64,000 nt of DNA from an uncultured Rhizobiaceae bacterium (GTDB lineage Bacteria > Pseudomonadota > Alphaproteobacteria > Rhizobiales > Rhizobiaceae), in the NCBI GenBank assembly GCA_958296345.1, contig CATQIJ010000006.1, forward strand, positions 62,001 to 126,000, written 5' to 3'. How positions within the stretch are numbered: position 1 is the first letter of the stretch; each line of letters begins with the position of its first letter. A program made the position numbers and the translations under genes. Positions 46,797 through 56,656 of this stretch are shown here, one piece after another. The notes under the pieces were generated by a model, which saw nothing but the letters and a program-made list of their open reading frames with translations, searched no databases and was not told the origin of the DNA.

Positions 46797-48702
46797 ATGG
46801 ATACAGGCCTTACAACGATTGATGAAAAAGACATTGCTAAGCATATTACGACCGCGCAATCGCTCGTGACGAAACTTATCTTTACTTGAGGCAACTGATA
46901 ATAAGTCAAAGACGGAGCTTGCGGGTACTCGTCGTCGTTTTGTTTCTACGGTTTCTACTGCAGAGGCAAAATCAACACGTGAAGTTGAATTCACCAAGAC
47001 GCTTTCAAGCGTGAGGGCTGACGACAGTATGTTGTCTCCTGTTCAGCATTCTATTCTTTTAAAACACGCCGCGCACTTGCTGCTGCTCTTGCTATCTCTG
47101 ATGAATTTGCACAGCAAACAGGGCTTGATAGTCTTCACAAGAAAAATTCTTCTTCAGCATTAGACGGCGATAAAGCAACTCAATATCGTGGATTACTTGA
47201 AGCCTCTTCTTATGTTGCAGCTTTGCTGCCTCTGCTTATTTGCATCAGTTTGTAGAAACGGCAGGCGAGCCTGCCAATGATATTGAAGAGCCAAATTTTA
47301 ATTTCGATACGCCGCAGGATGGGCTTAAGTCATTTGTTGGTGGTTTAGATTTAGCGGCTCAAGATGCTAGCGATGATACAGTTTTACAATCACGAGTGCG
47401 GGCTTATGCCGATAAGTCTCTTGAAGAATTGCTGCAACGTAAGGGGCGATTTAATGGGCTTGGCTCATTTGAAAATACGCACCTTCGTCTTGAGGCGGAT
47501 GGGTTGAATTAAACGGTTTTGATGTAGCGCCGGGCGCTAAAACAAAGCCGTTGGTGATGACGTTCAAACGGCCTGACGAAATTGTTGGCAACCACATTGC
47601 AAAATATCAGTCGATGAAGCTTGCAAAAATGTTGATGGCTTATGATTTTGATCGTCAGCTTAATCCGTTTGTGGAGCTTGGCGGTTTTCTATTCACGTTC
47701 ATTGGCGATGGTTCTCCTGGTACAGGTAAGACTATTCTGATTCAGATGATTGCTGGCCTTATCAATGATTATTGCCAAGTTGCTGGCTATGGTTTTACCT
47801 ACGAGAATTTTGGCGTTGATCAAATTTCCTCTTATCAAGGTAAGTCGGGTCAAAACTGTAAGCAGTTTGTTTCTAATGTTTTAAATACCAAGACTATTGG
47901 TTTGGGCACGGTTGATGATATCGACCAAGTAGCCGCCAAGCGTTCTGATGATCGTGCTTCTGCTGGTCAGCAGGAAGTAACGGCTGTGTTGATGGAGAGC
48001 TTTGCTGGCGCCACAACGGTTGTGCGTGGGAATTGTTCATTCGGTATGTTCTCCAATTACCCTGAAAATGTAGATGATGCGCTTCGTCAAAGAGCAGGGG
48101 CAAGATGGCTTGTTGATGGTCCGCAAACGCGAGATGATTATATTGATATCTTCGCGCTTCTTGCGGGTAAGAACCATAGCATACCGCTAGGCGATCATGA
48201 TCTGCTGGCTGCTCAAGAGATTAAAGAAGCTGTTGAAACCGCATATGATAAACACAATAAGCCAGAAGAAGATGGTTTGCTGAAAGTCTATGAGCGTTTT
48301 GAAAAAGAAAACAAACTCAAGAACATGACAGACGTTGGTACGTATTTGCATATGATTAAATTGGCCGAGCCGCGTTTTACAGGCCGAGCAATCAAGAACA
48401 TCACGGACGCGATTAAAATGCGGGCGATGGATATTGATCTACCTGATGAATGGTTCGAAAAACCGGAGCACTTCATGCACAAGGCATACGATGAAAAGAA
48501 AGCCATGATTGAAGAACTGCGCGGGCCGTTCACGCTTGATATGGTCTTGCAAGAAATCAACCGCTACGCAGACTCAGAATTCCGCTATACAGATAAGAGT
48601 GACAATGCGGCTGTTGAAGAAATTATTCGCAGGGAAAGGCAGCGTGAGAAGGCCGTTGGTGAGATAAGCAAAATGCGTGAAGATGGGCGTTGGGATGCAT
48701 AG
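46797..48702 (+). pseudogene. AAA+ ATPase with helical N-domain; N-terminal part frameshifted
   Basis: From ATG 46797 (MDTGLTTIDEKDIAKHI) the N-terminal 240 codons pass through about four frame changes: SKTELAGTRRRFVSTVSTAEAK, ALAAALAISDEFAQQTGLDSL, ASAYLHQFVETAGEPANDIEEP, then near 47510 ELNGFDVAPGAKTKP joins the intact ATPase frame. The ATPase domain is unbroken from about 47530 to TAG 48702: Walker A FIGDGSPGTGKTILIQ (47704-47735), Walker B-like TIGLGTVDDIDQVA, sensor-1 region RGNCSFGMFSN, and a candidate Arg finger in DDALRQRAGARW. Repaired length about 634 aa. No named family recognised; the core of an undescribed operon. Confidence 0.65.
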
Positions 48703-48705
48703 ATT

Positions 48706-49328
48706 ATGACGAGAGTATCCGGTTGGGAAATTGCTGGTGAGATTGCAGGTATGGTTACTGCCTTAGCTGCCGCCTTTGCTGCTTTTCAAGCTTGGAAAGG
48801 TTTATCCACTTGGCGACATGAGCTAATTGGAAAAAGAAAAGCAGAATTGGCTGAAGAAGTATTGTCAGGTTTCTATCAAACTGCTGACGCTATAAAAAGT
48901 ATTCGTTCCCCTTTAAGCTTTCCTGAACATGAGAGTAAGGATAGAGAGCGAACTAAAACAGAAACTGAAGACCAAACTAAGGCGCTAGATGCTCACTATG
49001 TACCTATTGCTAGAATTGAAAAACGTAGTGAGTTTTTTAGCGACCTTCTCGCAAAAAAGTATCGCATGAAGGCTTTATTTGGTGATGAAGTTGATATTCC
49101 ATTTAACACTTTAAACAAGATTCTTAATGATATTCAAAATTCAGCTGCGGGAATGATGAGAAGTGTAAAGCGTGGACGACGAATTGAATCGATAGAAAAG
49201 CTATGGGATAAATGGGAAGATGACTATATGGGGTTGCAGAAGAGAACGACGAAATTGAAAAAGATATATTAGAAGCAATCAGTCAAATTGAAACTTTGTG
49301 TGCGCCTGTATTAGAGGCACGTAACTAA
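48706..49328 (+). pseudogene. Small membrane-anchored protein, frameshifted near C-terminus
   Basis: Starts 3 bp after the ATPase stop. One N-terminal membrane helix (IAGEIAGMVTALAAAFAAFQAW), then a charged helical cytosolic-type domain (RKAELAEEVLSGFYQTADAIKSI, RIEKRSEFFSDLLAKKYRMKALFGDEVDI). The open frame stops at 49272, but one base inserted near 49236 gives EENDEIEKDILEAISQ and ends LEARN with TAA at 49326-49328, overlapping the next ATG in the TAATG style. Repaired length about 207 aa. Family unknown. Confidence 0.6.
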
Positions 49329-50584
49329 TGCCATATTCTTTCACCCAACTCATGATCATCGACGAACCGCATTTGATTGAGCGGTATAATCGGGCTTTGA
49401 AGGCTTTTGAATTAAAACCTGTGAAGCTCGATACGTTTCGTATTGATATGACGGGGTTCTCGCCTGAGGTTGCGGAAGTCTTGGGTGATGTGGATATCTT
49501 GATCATAGAAAGGTCAATCGACGTTTATTATTTTATCGCCTGAACAAGCAACGCTTTCGGTTGTGCATACTTCATTTTCTAATACGCGTGATTTAATGCT
49601 TGAGTTTTTTGAGCATAATCGTCGTGTGCTTTATGCGCTGACTATTAAAGACGTGGTCTTTGGGGAGATTGAAGATAGTGTTTTTGAAGTTGATGACATT
49701 GATGACCTACTTTTGATTGAGCAGGTTGAATTTAAAATTGGTACGCATAAAAACCTGACTGAAAAGACTAACCATCTAAATATGATGATTGATCGTTTGC
49801 TTAAGCAACCAGATGCTTGGCGCGATGATGAGATGCTGAATGAGATGGTGGCTATCGTAAAGCAAACGGGTGATATCCGCGATAATGCCTTAGTACCCGA
49901 GCAAGTTTTATTTAGACACGAAACATTTTGGGCAAATCACTTTGGAGGGGTTTATGTTTTTAACGATGATGGTTTGATTACCGTTATATGTGATCCATCC
50001 GCAAAAGGGTTTAGAAAGTCAAAGCTTGGCAGGTCGGGTTATCTGGATATCAATGATCAGGCACAGGTCTATGAATTTCTTGAAAAAGCGGACGTTTGCA
50101 ACCGCCGATGGGATCTTGGATAGAACGTGCGCGTCTGTTAGATTTTCGCAAGCACATGGCAGCTATTTGGTTGGCTGAGCAAGAGGGTGATGAACTGCCG
50201 CATTCATTGATTAATCAAACTTGGGTACGCCGATGGATGCGAGATAATGCAAGGCTTGTAAAAGATAATAATATTATTCCATTAATTGAATGGGCGAGTG
50301 AAGAAGCTGATGAGTGGAATCAAATTCAAATGTCTAATGTAGAAGATGATTTGAAATTTGTATTATGCCGTGCGGTACCAGAACATCGCGATATGGCTTT
50401 GACTAATCGATTGATATCGCATTATGTACCATTTGATTTTATTTCGCGGTTTGAATTTAATCGCCCTGATTTTCACCGTGACCGTGAAAATTGGTCTGAT
50501 GCTTATTCTGATTTTGTGGCAAAAGCGTTAGAGAATACCTATTTGAAAGATAAGAAAAGAGTCTACGAGGAAATGTACCTCTAG
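49328..50584 (+). pseudogene. DUF6638-like protein, two frameshifts
   Basis: Repaired length about 418 aa. N-terminal MPYSFTQLMIIDEPHLIERYNRALKAFELKPVKL and DMTGFSPEVAEVLGD match what I recall of DUF6638 proteins of alphaproteobacteria. The frame breaks near 49510 (DVDIL to GQSTFIILSPEQATLSVVH) and near 50100 (ADVCN to PPMGSWIERARLLDFRKH), then runs to TAG 50584. Contains LLKQPDAWRDDEMLNEMVAIVKQTGDIRDN and HETFWANHFGGVYVF. Mostly soluble. It regularly neighbours AAA+ and DUF2333 genes in my recollection; that should be verified. Confidence 0.6.
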
Positions 50585-50611
50585 GCTTATAAGACGTTTT
50601 AAGGGAAGCCC

Positions 50612-51715
50612 ATGCTTGATCCAGTTATTAAATTCTTCTCCGGTATCTTTGAACTAATTGGAAGGGGAATTGGTTATGTAATTGCGTGGATGCTTTGGCC
50701 GTTTATAACATTCCGAAATTGGTTGCGCGGTAAGGGATGGTTTGTAAAAATCCCCGTTTTTATTGTTCTATTACTAATCGTGTTAAGCTATGCATACCTA
50801 TTTGCTATCACACAGTTCTGGTCTATCGGTGACGCAAAATATGCAAAAGCCTATAGCCTCGAGCAGGTTGAAGCAGCTGCAGGTGAAGACCTTGGCAATA
50901 ATTCATGCCAACCCTCTGCAATGGTTCAAGCTTCAACTGACCTTATAGATATGAATGTAAATCAAGGTGCTTGGTTACCTTCAAATCCAGTTTATAAAGC
51001 TGGTTTGTTCTTTGCTATTGATTGGAAGGAAACTCCGTTTTTTGATAACCGAGCTGCATTTCAACTTGGTATAAACCAGGTAGTGCGTCGTACAGCTATT
51101 GAGCTTGTTGACCGTCTAGGCAGGATTCGCGGCACATCTTCTATAAACCCAAGCTTACAGAAAGCACGTGAAGCTTCAAACTATCGCGAAAATGCATGGG
51201 TGTTCACTTTCTCTCCACCATTTCTTCAGCCTTCCACTCAATCGCGGTTGAGAGATGCTCAGAAAATGTTCAACAAGTTTAATGCTGAGCTGACGGCTTG
51301 TGAGGCAGATTTTGATGCGAGAGCAGATAACCTATTACAGTTTCTTGATCGTGTAACAGCAGATATAGGATCTACCTCAGAAATCCTACAAAGACGTATG
51401 GAGCAGGCCAACTTTATTGGATTTGACCGCCGTGCTGATGACCGTTATTGGTTCACCTACGGCCAGCTATACGCCTATCATGGTATTTTGACTGCTATGC
51501 GTAGTGATTTTCGTAATGTCTTTCAACAACGTAATCTTGATGCTCTTTGGAAACGTGTAGATGCTCAGCTGACGGACGTTCTTAATACGCAACCCTTCAT
51601 CGTTGCGAATGGCAGCGCATCGAGCCTTATCAAATCGCATATGGAATCAATTGGTTTTGATTTGTTACGAGTGCGTTCAAATCTTGTTGAAATCAGAGAT
51701 GTTCTTGATCGCTAG
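50612..51715 (+). CDS. DUF2333 family membrane protein
   Basis: 367 aa, the only fully intact member of the operon apart from the ATPase core. An amphipathic N-terminus (GRGIGYVIAWMLWPFITF) leads into a membrane helix (VKIPVFIVLLLIVLSYAYLFAI), followed by an extracytoplasmic domain with SCQPSAMVQASTDLIDMNVNQGAWLPSNPVYKAG, DWKETPFFDNRAAFQLGINQVVRRT and SSLIKSHMESIGFDLLRVRSNL, which I recognise as DUF2333. Function unknown. It links the cytosolic ATPase set to the membrane. Confidence 0.8.
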   Translation: MLDPVIKFFSGIFELIGRGIGYVIAWMLWPFITFRNWLRGKGWFVKIPVFIVLLLIVLSYAYLFAITQFWSIGDAKYAKAYSLEQVEAAAGEDLGNNSCQPSAMVQASTDLIDMNVNQGAWLPSNPVYKAGLFFAIDWKETPFFDNRAAFQLGINQVVRRTAIELVDRLGRIRGTSSINPSLQKAREASNYRENAWVFTFSPPFLQPSTQSRLRDAQKMFNKFNAELTACEADFDARADNLLQFLDRVTADIGSTSEILQRRMEQANFIGFDRRADDRYWFTYGQLYAYHGILTAMRSDFRNVFQQRNLDALWKRVDAQLTDVLNTQPFIVANGSASSLIKSHMESIGFDLLRVRSNLVEIRDVLDR

Positions 51716-51953
51716 CCCATCAAAATGCTTTTGATGGATTAGTATTTCTAATTAAATATTGTAAGGTATTGAATTAATTAAAGAATATTGATCTGCTATA
51801 CTAGAATGTTAATACAATCTATAGTTGTTTTTTATTTACTAACACTCTTTTCGGGTATTATAAAGTATTCAAGCACTTAGCGATTGCGGTGTTAAAAAAA
51901 CATGCCATGCTGTCCCCCCTGCTATAAGGACAGTATAGCGTGTACTTGCCTAA
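51716..51953. other. AT-rich gene-free spacer
   Basis: AT-rich spacer after the DUF2333 gene with no coding frame. A small hairpin (CTGTCC/GGACAG) surrounds CCCCTGCTATAA at about 51910-51933, just ahead of the structured element that follows. Confidence 0.4.
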
Positions 51954-52021
51954 GGGCGGGTTGTTAAATAGGGAGGTCTGGACCAATCCGCCCGGTGTAG
52001 ACCTCCCGCCTATTTTTCTTT
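51954..52021 (+). ncRNA. Candidate small RNA or attenuator with H-type pseudoknot
   Basis: Two perfect interleaved helices. Helix 1 pairs GGGCGGGTTG (51954-51963) with CAATCCGCCC (51984-51993), with one G-U. Helix 2 pairs GGGAGGTCT (51971-51979) with AGACCTCCC (51999-52007) and is followed by GCCTATTTTTCTTTT. The 5' arms and 3' arms alternate, so the two helices form an H-type pseudoknot or are mutually exclusive (helix 2 as terminator, helix 1 as competitor). Not matched to an RNA family I know. Upstream end is uncertain. Confidence 0.5.
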
Positions 52022-52081
52022 TACTACATTCTTATATCAAAACTCTTGCGTGATAATAACTCTATGGTTATGACTAACGCC

Positions 52082-52126
52082 ATGAGTAATTTAATTTCAC
52101 AAGTATGGTGGTGGAGCAGCTTTTAG
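52082..52126 (+). CDS. trpL: Trp leader peptide
   Basis: 14 codons, MSNLISQVWWWSSF, stop TAG. Three consecutive Trp codons at 52106-52114 and the exact 14-residue length match the rhizobial trpL leader, where ribosome stalling at Trp codons controls transcription of trpE(G). In-frame ATGs at 52064 and 52070 could lengthen it. In Sinorhizobium meliloti the leader peptide and the short attenuated RNA have been reported to act in trans; whether that applies here is unknown. Confidence 0.88.
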   Translation: MSNLISQVWWWSSF

Positions 52127-52190
52127 CGGCTACTGATTTACTATGTGAAAAATCAAGCCGCCGGAGAAATCCTGAGCGGCTTTTATTTTG
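52115..52190 (+). promoter_or_regulatory. trp attenuator
   Basis: Terminator stem AAGCCGC (52155-52161) with GCGGCTT (52176-52182), followed by TTATTTTG. The 3' part of the leader, AGCAGC...AGCGGCT (52115-52132), is complementary to the AGCCGC arm and provides the antiterminator that forms when the ribosome stalls on the Trp codons. Position between trpL and trpE(G) fits classical attenuation. Confidence 0.82.
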
Positions 52191-52259
52191 AGCATCTTTC
52201 TCTGCAAACAAACCAGAAGGGTTTGCTTTGCTGGGTAGACTAATAGAGGAAAGACGGAC

Positions 52260-54413
52260 ATGGTATCCGCAACAATAGAATTTGAAACACTGGGTGGTGT
52301 TCGTGTTGAACGCGAAAGCTTTCCGAGTGATTATGCAACTGCAATTGATAGTACACTTGATAAGGTGAACTCACAGCGTGGTGCAGTGTTATCTTCAAAC
52401 TATGAATATCCGGGTCGTTATACGCGATGGGATACGGCTATTGTAAATCCACCTTTTGGTATTGAGGCTCAGGGACGTGATGTTAAGCTGATTGCTTATA
52501 ATAAGCGTGGGGGTATTTTTCTTGATCCACTTTTAAAGTTGATGCAAGCCCATGAGCATGTAGCAAGTGCCTCGCGCGATGGGAATGTTGTCAGGCTAAG
52601 AGTAATTGAGCGCGGCGGTGTTATAAGTGAAGAAGAACGCTCACGCGCACCTACCGTCTTTTCTGTTGTACGGGCAATTGTTGATCTCTTTCGTTCAGGT
52701 GAAGATCCTAATTTAGGCCTCTTTGGCGCTTTTGGTTATGACCTTGCTTTCCAATTTGATGATTTAGAATTCAAGATGGACCGTGGTGAAAGCCAGCGTG
52801 ATTTAGTTTTGTTTTTGCCAGATGAGATCCTTGTGGTTGACCATCACCAAGCAATTGCTTGGCATGATAAATATGAGTTTTCGATTGGCGATATTTCAAC
52901 ACGTGGTATCCCTCGCGAAATCGTCGAAGAAGCGTTTAAGCCATCGGACGTTGTGCCACCAAAAGGTGATCATAATCCTGGCGAATATGCTTCTATGGTT
53001 GAGAAGGCCAAAGAAAAATTTATTCGTGGTGATCTGTTCGAAGTTGTTCCAGGTCAGATGTTTTATGAACAATGTAAGACGCAGCCAGCAGAAATTTCTC
53101 GTAAATTAAAGTCGATTAATCCATCGCCTTACTCATTCTTTATCAATTTAGGAGAACAAGAATATTTGGTTGGTGCATCGCCAGAAATGTTTGTACGAGT
53201 TTCTGGGCGCCGCATCGAAACTTGCCCTATTTCAGGAACCATAAAGCGCGGGCGTGACGCAATCGAAGACAGTGAGCAAATTCTCAAGCTTCTTAATTCA
53301 AAGAAGGATGAATCTGAACTGACGATGTGTTCTGATGTTGATCGCAATGATAAATCACGTGTTTGTGAACCGGGCAGTGTGAAGGTGATTGGTCGCCGTC
53401 AAATTGAGATGTATTCAAAACTTATTCATACGGTTGACCACATTGAAGGCCGTCTTCGTGAGGGGATGGATGCGTTTGATGGCTTCCTTTCTCATGCATG
53501 GGCAGTGACGGTTACTGGTGCGCCTAAACTTTGGGCAATGCGTCATATTGAAGAAAATGAAAAATCACCTCGCGCATGGTATGGTGGCGCAGTTGGCATT
53601 GTGCATTTCAATGGTGATATGAATACGGGCCTGACGCTTAGGACAGTTCGTATTAAAAATGGCATTGCGGAAGTGCGTGCAGGGGCGACGCTTCTTTTTG
53701 ATTCAGATCCGATGGAAGAAGAGCGCGAAACCGAGCTTAAAGCATCTGCTATGTTAACAGCTATTCGCGAAGCCGGTAAAAGTAATGATGCTGACAATGC
53801 GCGTGATACAGCGCAGGTTGGCAGAGGTCGTAAGATTTTGCTCGTCGATCATGAAGACTCATTCGTTCATTCGCTTGCAAATTACTTTCGCCAAACGGGG
53901 GCTGAGGTTGTTACTGTACGCTCTCCAATTTCTGATGACGCAATTGAGACGCATAAACCTGATTTGGTTGTCTTATCTCCTGGGCCTGGAAGTCCGAAAG
54001 ATTTTGACTGCGCTTCTACAATTAAAAAAATACGCTCCCATGATTTGCCAATCTTTGGTGTTTGCCTCGGACTTCAAGCAATTGCTGAGTCTTATGGTGG
54101 TGAATTAAAACATTTAGATACCCCCATGCATGGTAAGCCATCGCGTGTGCATGTACGCGAAGCGGGAATTGTTTTTTCTGGATTAGATAAAGAAATTACG
54201 ATCGGTCGTTATCACTCTATTCACGCTGACCCTCAAAAATTACCGAATGAATTTACTGTCACCGCCGAAACTGCGGATGGTATAGTGATGGGTATTGAGC
54301 ATGTAAACGAACCTGTCGCTGCTGTGCAGTTTCATCCGGAGAGCATTATGTCGTTAGGTGGTGAAGCTGGAATGCGAATGATTGAGAATGTTGTGGCTCA
54401 TTTGGGTCGTTAA
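52260..54413 (+). CDS. trpE(G): Anthranilate synthase, fused TrpE-TrpG
   Basis: 717 aa. Residues 1 to about 510: chorismate-binding TrpE domain ([89 protein letters not shown]). Residues about 525-717: class I glutamine amidotransferase with [37 protein letters not shown] (catalytic Cys) and [10 protein letters not shown] (His-Glu). Makes anthranilate from chorismate and glutamine. The single-chain form is typical of rhizobia and relatives. An AGGAAAG site precedes the ATG. Confidence 0.96.
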   Translation: MVSATIEFETLGGVRVERESFPSDYATAIDSTLDKVNSQRGAVLSSNYEYPGRYTRWDTAIVNPPFGIEAQGRDVKLIAYNKRGGIFLDPLLKLMQAHEHVASASRDGNVVRLRVIERGGVISEEERSRAPTVFSVVRAIVDLFRSGEDPNLGLFGAFGYDLAFQFDDLEFKMDRGESQRDLVLFLPDEILVVDHHQAIAWHDKYEFSIGDISTRGIPREIVEEAFKPSDVVPPKGDHNPGEYASMVEKAKEKFIRGDLFEVVPGQMFYEQCKTQPAEISRKLKSINPSPYSFFINLGEQEYLVGASPEMFVRVSGRRIETCPISGTIKRGRDAIEDSEQILKLLNSKKDESELTMCSDVDRNDKSRVCEPGSVKVIGRRQIEMYSKLIHTVDHIEGRLREGMDAFDGFLSHAWAVTVTGAPKLWAMRHIEENEKSPRAWYGGAVGIVHFNGDMNTGLTLRTVRIKNGIAEVRAGATLLFDSDPMEEERETELKASAMLTAIREAGKSNDADNARDTAQVGRGRKILLVDHEDSFVHSLANYFRQTGAEVVTVRSPISDDAIETHKPDLVVLSPGPGSPKDFDCASTIKKIRSHDLPIFGVCLGLQAIAESYGGELKHLDTPMHGKPSRVHVREAGIVFSGLDKEITIGRYHSIHADPQKLPNEFTVTAETADGIVMGIEHVNEPVAAVQFHPESIMSLGGEAGMRMIENVVAHLGR

Positions 54414-54553
54414 ACTGTTTATGACGTAAAAATTGATCAAGCATGTCGCTTTTATTATATGGATTAAGTCGTTTTTACTCGCAAGAGGCTTTGAATTGTG
54501 CTTTCTTGCTTTTCGTTGAGTTCAGATAAACTGAACCACATTGTGAGAAGAAA

Positions 54554-55546
54554 ATGAAAAAATATTTATTGGGAGCAGCAGTTGCTGCTGCGACTGTTTT
54601 TGGTGGCACCCCTGCACAGTTCGGCGTAACATCAGTTCAAGCTGCTGAATGTGGCAAAGTTTCTATTACAGAAATGGATTGGGCATCATCTGCTGTTGTT
54701 ACTGCGGTTGCTAAATTCCTTATGGAACAAGGTTATGGTTGTGAAGTTCAAAAAGTTCCTTCATCAACTGTACCAGCACTAACATCACTTGCAGAAACTG
54801 GTGAGCCAGACATTCTTACTGAAGTATGGGCAAACTCTACTCCAGCTTATGAGCCATTGCTTAAAGATGGGAAATTGGTTGAATTGGGTCATGTTCTTTC
54901 AGATGGCGGAGTTGAAGCTTGGTGGATCCCTGCATATTTGGCAGAATCAAACCCTGAGCTTACTACTTAGGAAGGCATCATGAAGAACCCAGCTGCTGTT
55001 GGCGGTAAGTTCCATGACTGTCCATCAGGTTGGGCTTGTGACATCATTAACAACAATAACCTTAAAGCCCTTAAAATTGAAGGCAGTGGTCTAGAGCGTT
55101 TCCAGCATGGTTCTGGTGAAACACTTCAAACATCGATTGCTTCTGCTTATGCGGATAAAGCACCTTGGTTTGGTTATTACTGGGCACCAACTGCTGTATT
55201 AGGTAAATACCCAATGGTACAGGTTAAAGTTAGTGAACATAATGCAGAAGCTCATGCATGTAACGGCGATGCTGATTGTGCAACACCGAAAGCGTCTGCT
55301 TATCCGCCTTCAAAAGTGGTTACAGCTGCATCTGCTGCTTTCACAGAGCGCGAGCCGGAAATTGCAGAATTGATGAAAAATGTATCTTTCACTAACGCTC
55401 AAATGGGTGCCATTCTTGCTTGGCGCTTGGACAACAATGCTTCTTATGATGAAGCTGCGGTTCACTTCCTTACAAACTACAAAGAAGTTTGGGCTGGTTG
55501 GTTAAGTGCTGATGCTAAAGCAAAGCTTGCTGCTATTTTAAAGTAA
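54554..55546 (+). pseudogene. Glycine betaine ABC substrate-binding protein with in-frame TAG
   Basis: 330 aa when read through. Signal peptide ends near VQAAECGK. OpuAC/ProX-type domain: ITEMDWASSAVVTAVAKFLMEQGYGCEV, PDILTEVWANSTPAYEPLL, then TAG at 54968-54970 after NPELTT, then EGIMKNPAAVGGKFHDCPSGWACDI in the same frame, and FQHGSGETLQTSIASAYADKAPWFGYYWAP. Four Cys and the aromatic cage Trp residues are present. A single base change disrupts an otherwise perfect gene heading a betaine importer operon. Real nonsense mutation, sequencing error or suppression cannot be told apart here. Confidence 0.85.
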
Positions 55547-55562
55547 GCTTTTAAAAACATGA

Positions 55563-55590
55563 ATGCCCTTCCGCTTATATGCGGGAGGGT
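55563..55590 (+). terminator. Hairpin between binding protein and permease genes
   Basis: CCCTTCCGC/GCGGGAGGG arms around TTATAT, followed by TTATTAATTT. May attenuate readthrough from the binding protein into the permease gene. Confidence 0.5.
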
Positions 55591-55614
55591 TATTAATTTA
55601 CGTGTGGGGGAAGC

Positions 55615-56643
55615 ATGGCATTTTATGATGGGTTATTTAATACACTTGGTTTGAAAGAATGGTGCAGTCAAGGGTCGTCTGAAGCACCTATGTCCATGGC
55701 TGATTTACTTGCTAAGGGGAAAGGCGAGGAAGTTACTGGACCACTTTTTCCGTTTCCATCACTTGATAACTTGAATGAAAGTTGCGGTAATATTAGTCAA
55801 ACACGCGATGTTACAAAAGGCATCGAAGAAGGTTTTTTGGCAATAAAACCAGCTATGAAAACTGTGCTCGACCCGATAACCCAACCCTTGAGTTGGTTGT
55901 TGGATGGCGCGCTTTGGACTTTTGAGGCTGTGCCTTGGTTCATTATGATACCTATTTTACTCGCGATTTCTTGGTATGCATCACGCTCTAAAGCTGTGAC
56001 AATTTTTGTTGCGATTGCAATTTTACTATTAGCACTCGTAGATCATTATGATGTTGCGATGCAGACTTTATCCATTATTTTTGTGTGTACTGGAATATCC
56101 GTCTTATTGGGCGTGCCCATCGGGATTGCCATGTCAAAATCTGATAGATTACAAAAATCGACGGTTCCAATTTTGGATTTACTACAAACACTCCCGTCGT
56201 TTGTTTATCTCATTCCACTTATTTTTCTATTCTCGGTTGCAGAATCAAAGCTATATGGCATAGCAATTATTCTTTATGCGATTGTGCCAGTTATACGCCT
56301 TACAGACCTTGGGATCAGACTGGTTGATAAGGACGTGATTGAAGCTGCAAATGCTTTTGGTATGGATTCCAAACAAAGACTTGTTGGTGTTGAACTGCCA
56401 CTAGCGCTTCCGAATATTATGGCAGGCGTGAACCAAACCATTATGATGTCATTGGCGATGGTGGTGATTGCTTCTCTCGTTTCTGCTCCTGGTCTTGGCG
56501 TCAACGTCTTACGCGGTATTAGAAACCTTGAATTGGGTGTTGGTATCGTTGCGGGTATCGGCATTGTTATCCTCGCTGTGATTTTGGATCGTGTTTCCAA
56601 GGCCGCACTTTCCAGGGTCGATATGACCCACAAGACACATTAG
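55615..56643 (+). CDS. proW: Glycine betaine/proline betaine ABC permease
   Basis: 342 aa. Long hydrophilic N-terminal part (about 110 residues), then six or so helices. Permease motif PVLDLLQTLPSFVYLIPLIFLF-like (here VPILDLLQTLPSFVYLIP) and EAANAFGMDSKQRLVGVELPLALPNIMAGVNQTIMMSLAMVV are the ProW signature. With the ATPase below it forms a compatible-solute importer. Confidence 0.92.
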   Translation: MAFYDGLFNTLGLKEWCSQGSSEAPMSMADLLAKGKGEEVTGPLFPFPSLDNLNESCGNISQTRDVTKGIEEGFLAIKPAMKTVLDPITQPLSWLLDGALWTFEAVPWFIMIPILLAISWYASRSKAVTIFVAIAILLLALVDHYDVAMQTLSIIFVCTGISVLLGVPIGIAMSKSDRLQKSTVPILDLLQTLPSFVYLIPLIFLFSVAESKLYGIAIILYAIVPVIRLTDLGIRLVDKDVIEAANAFGMDSKQRLVGVELPLALPNIMAGVNQTIMMSLAMVVIASLVSAPGLGVNVLRGIRNLELGVGIVAGIGIVILAVILDRVSKAALSRVDMTHKTH

Positions 56644-56656
56644 GGGCTGATTGATT

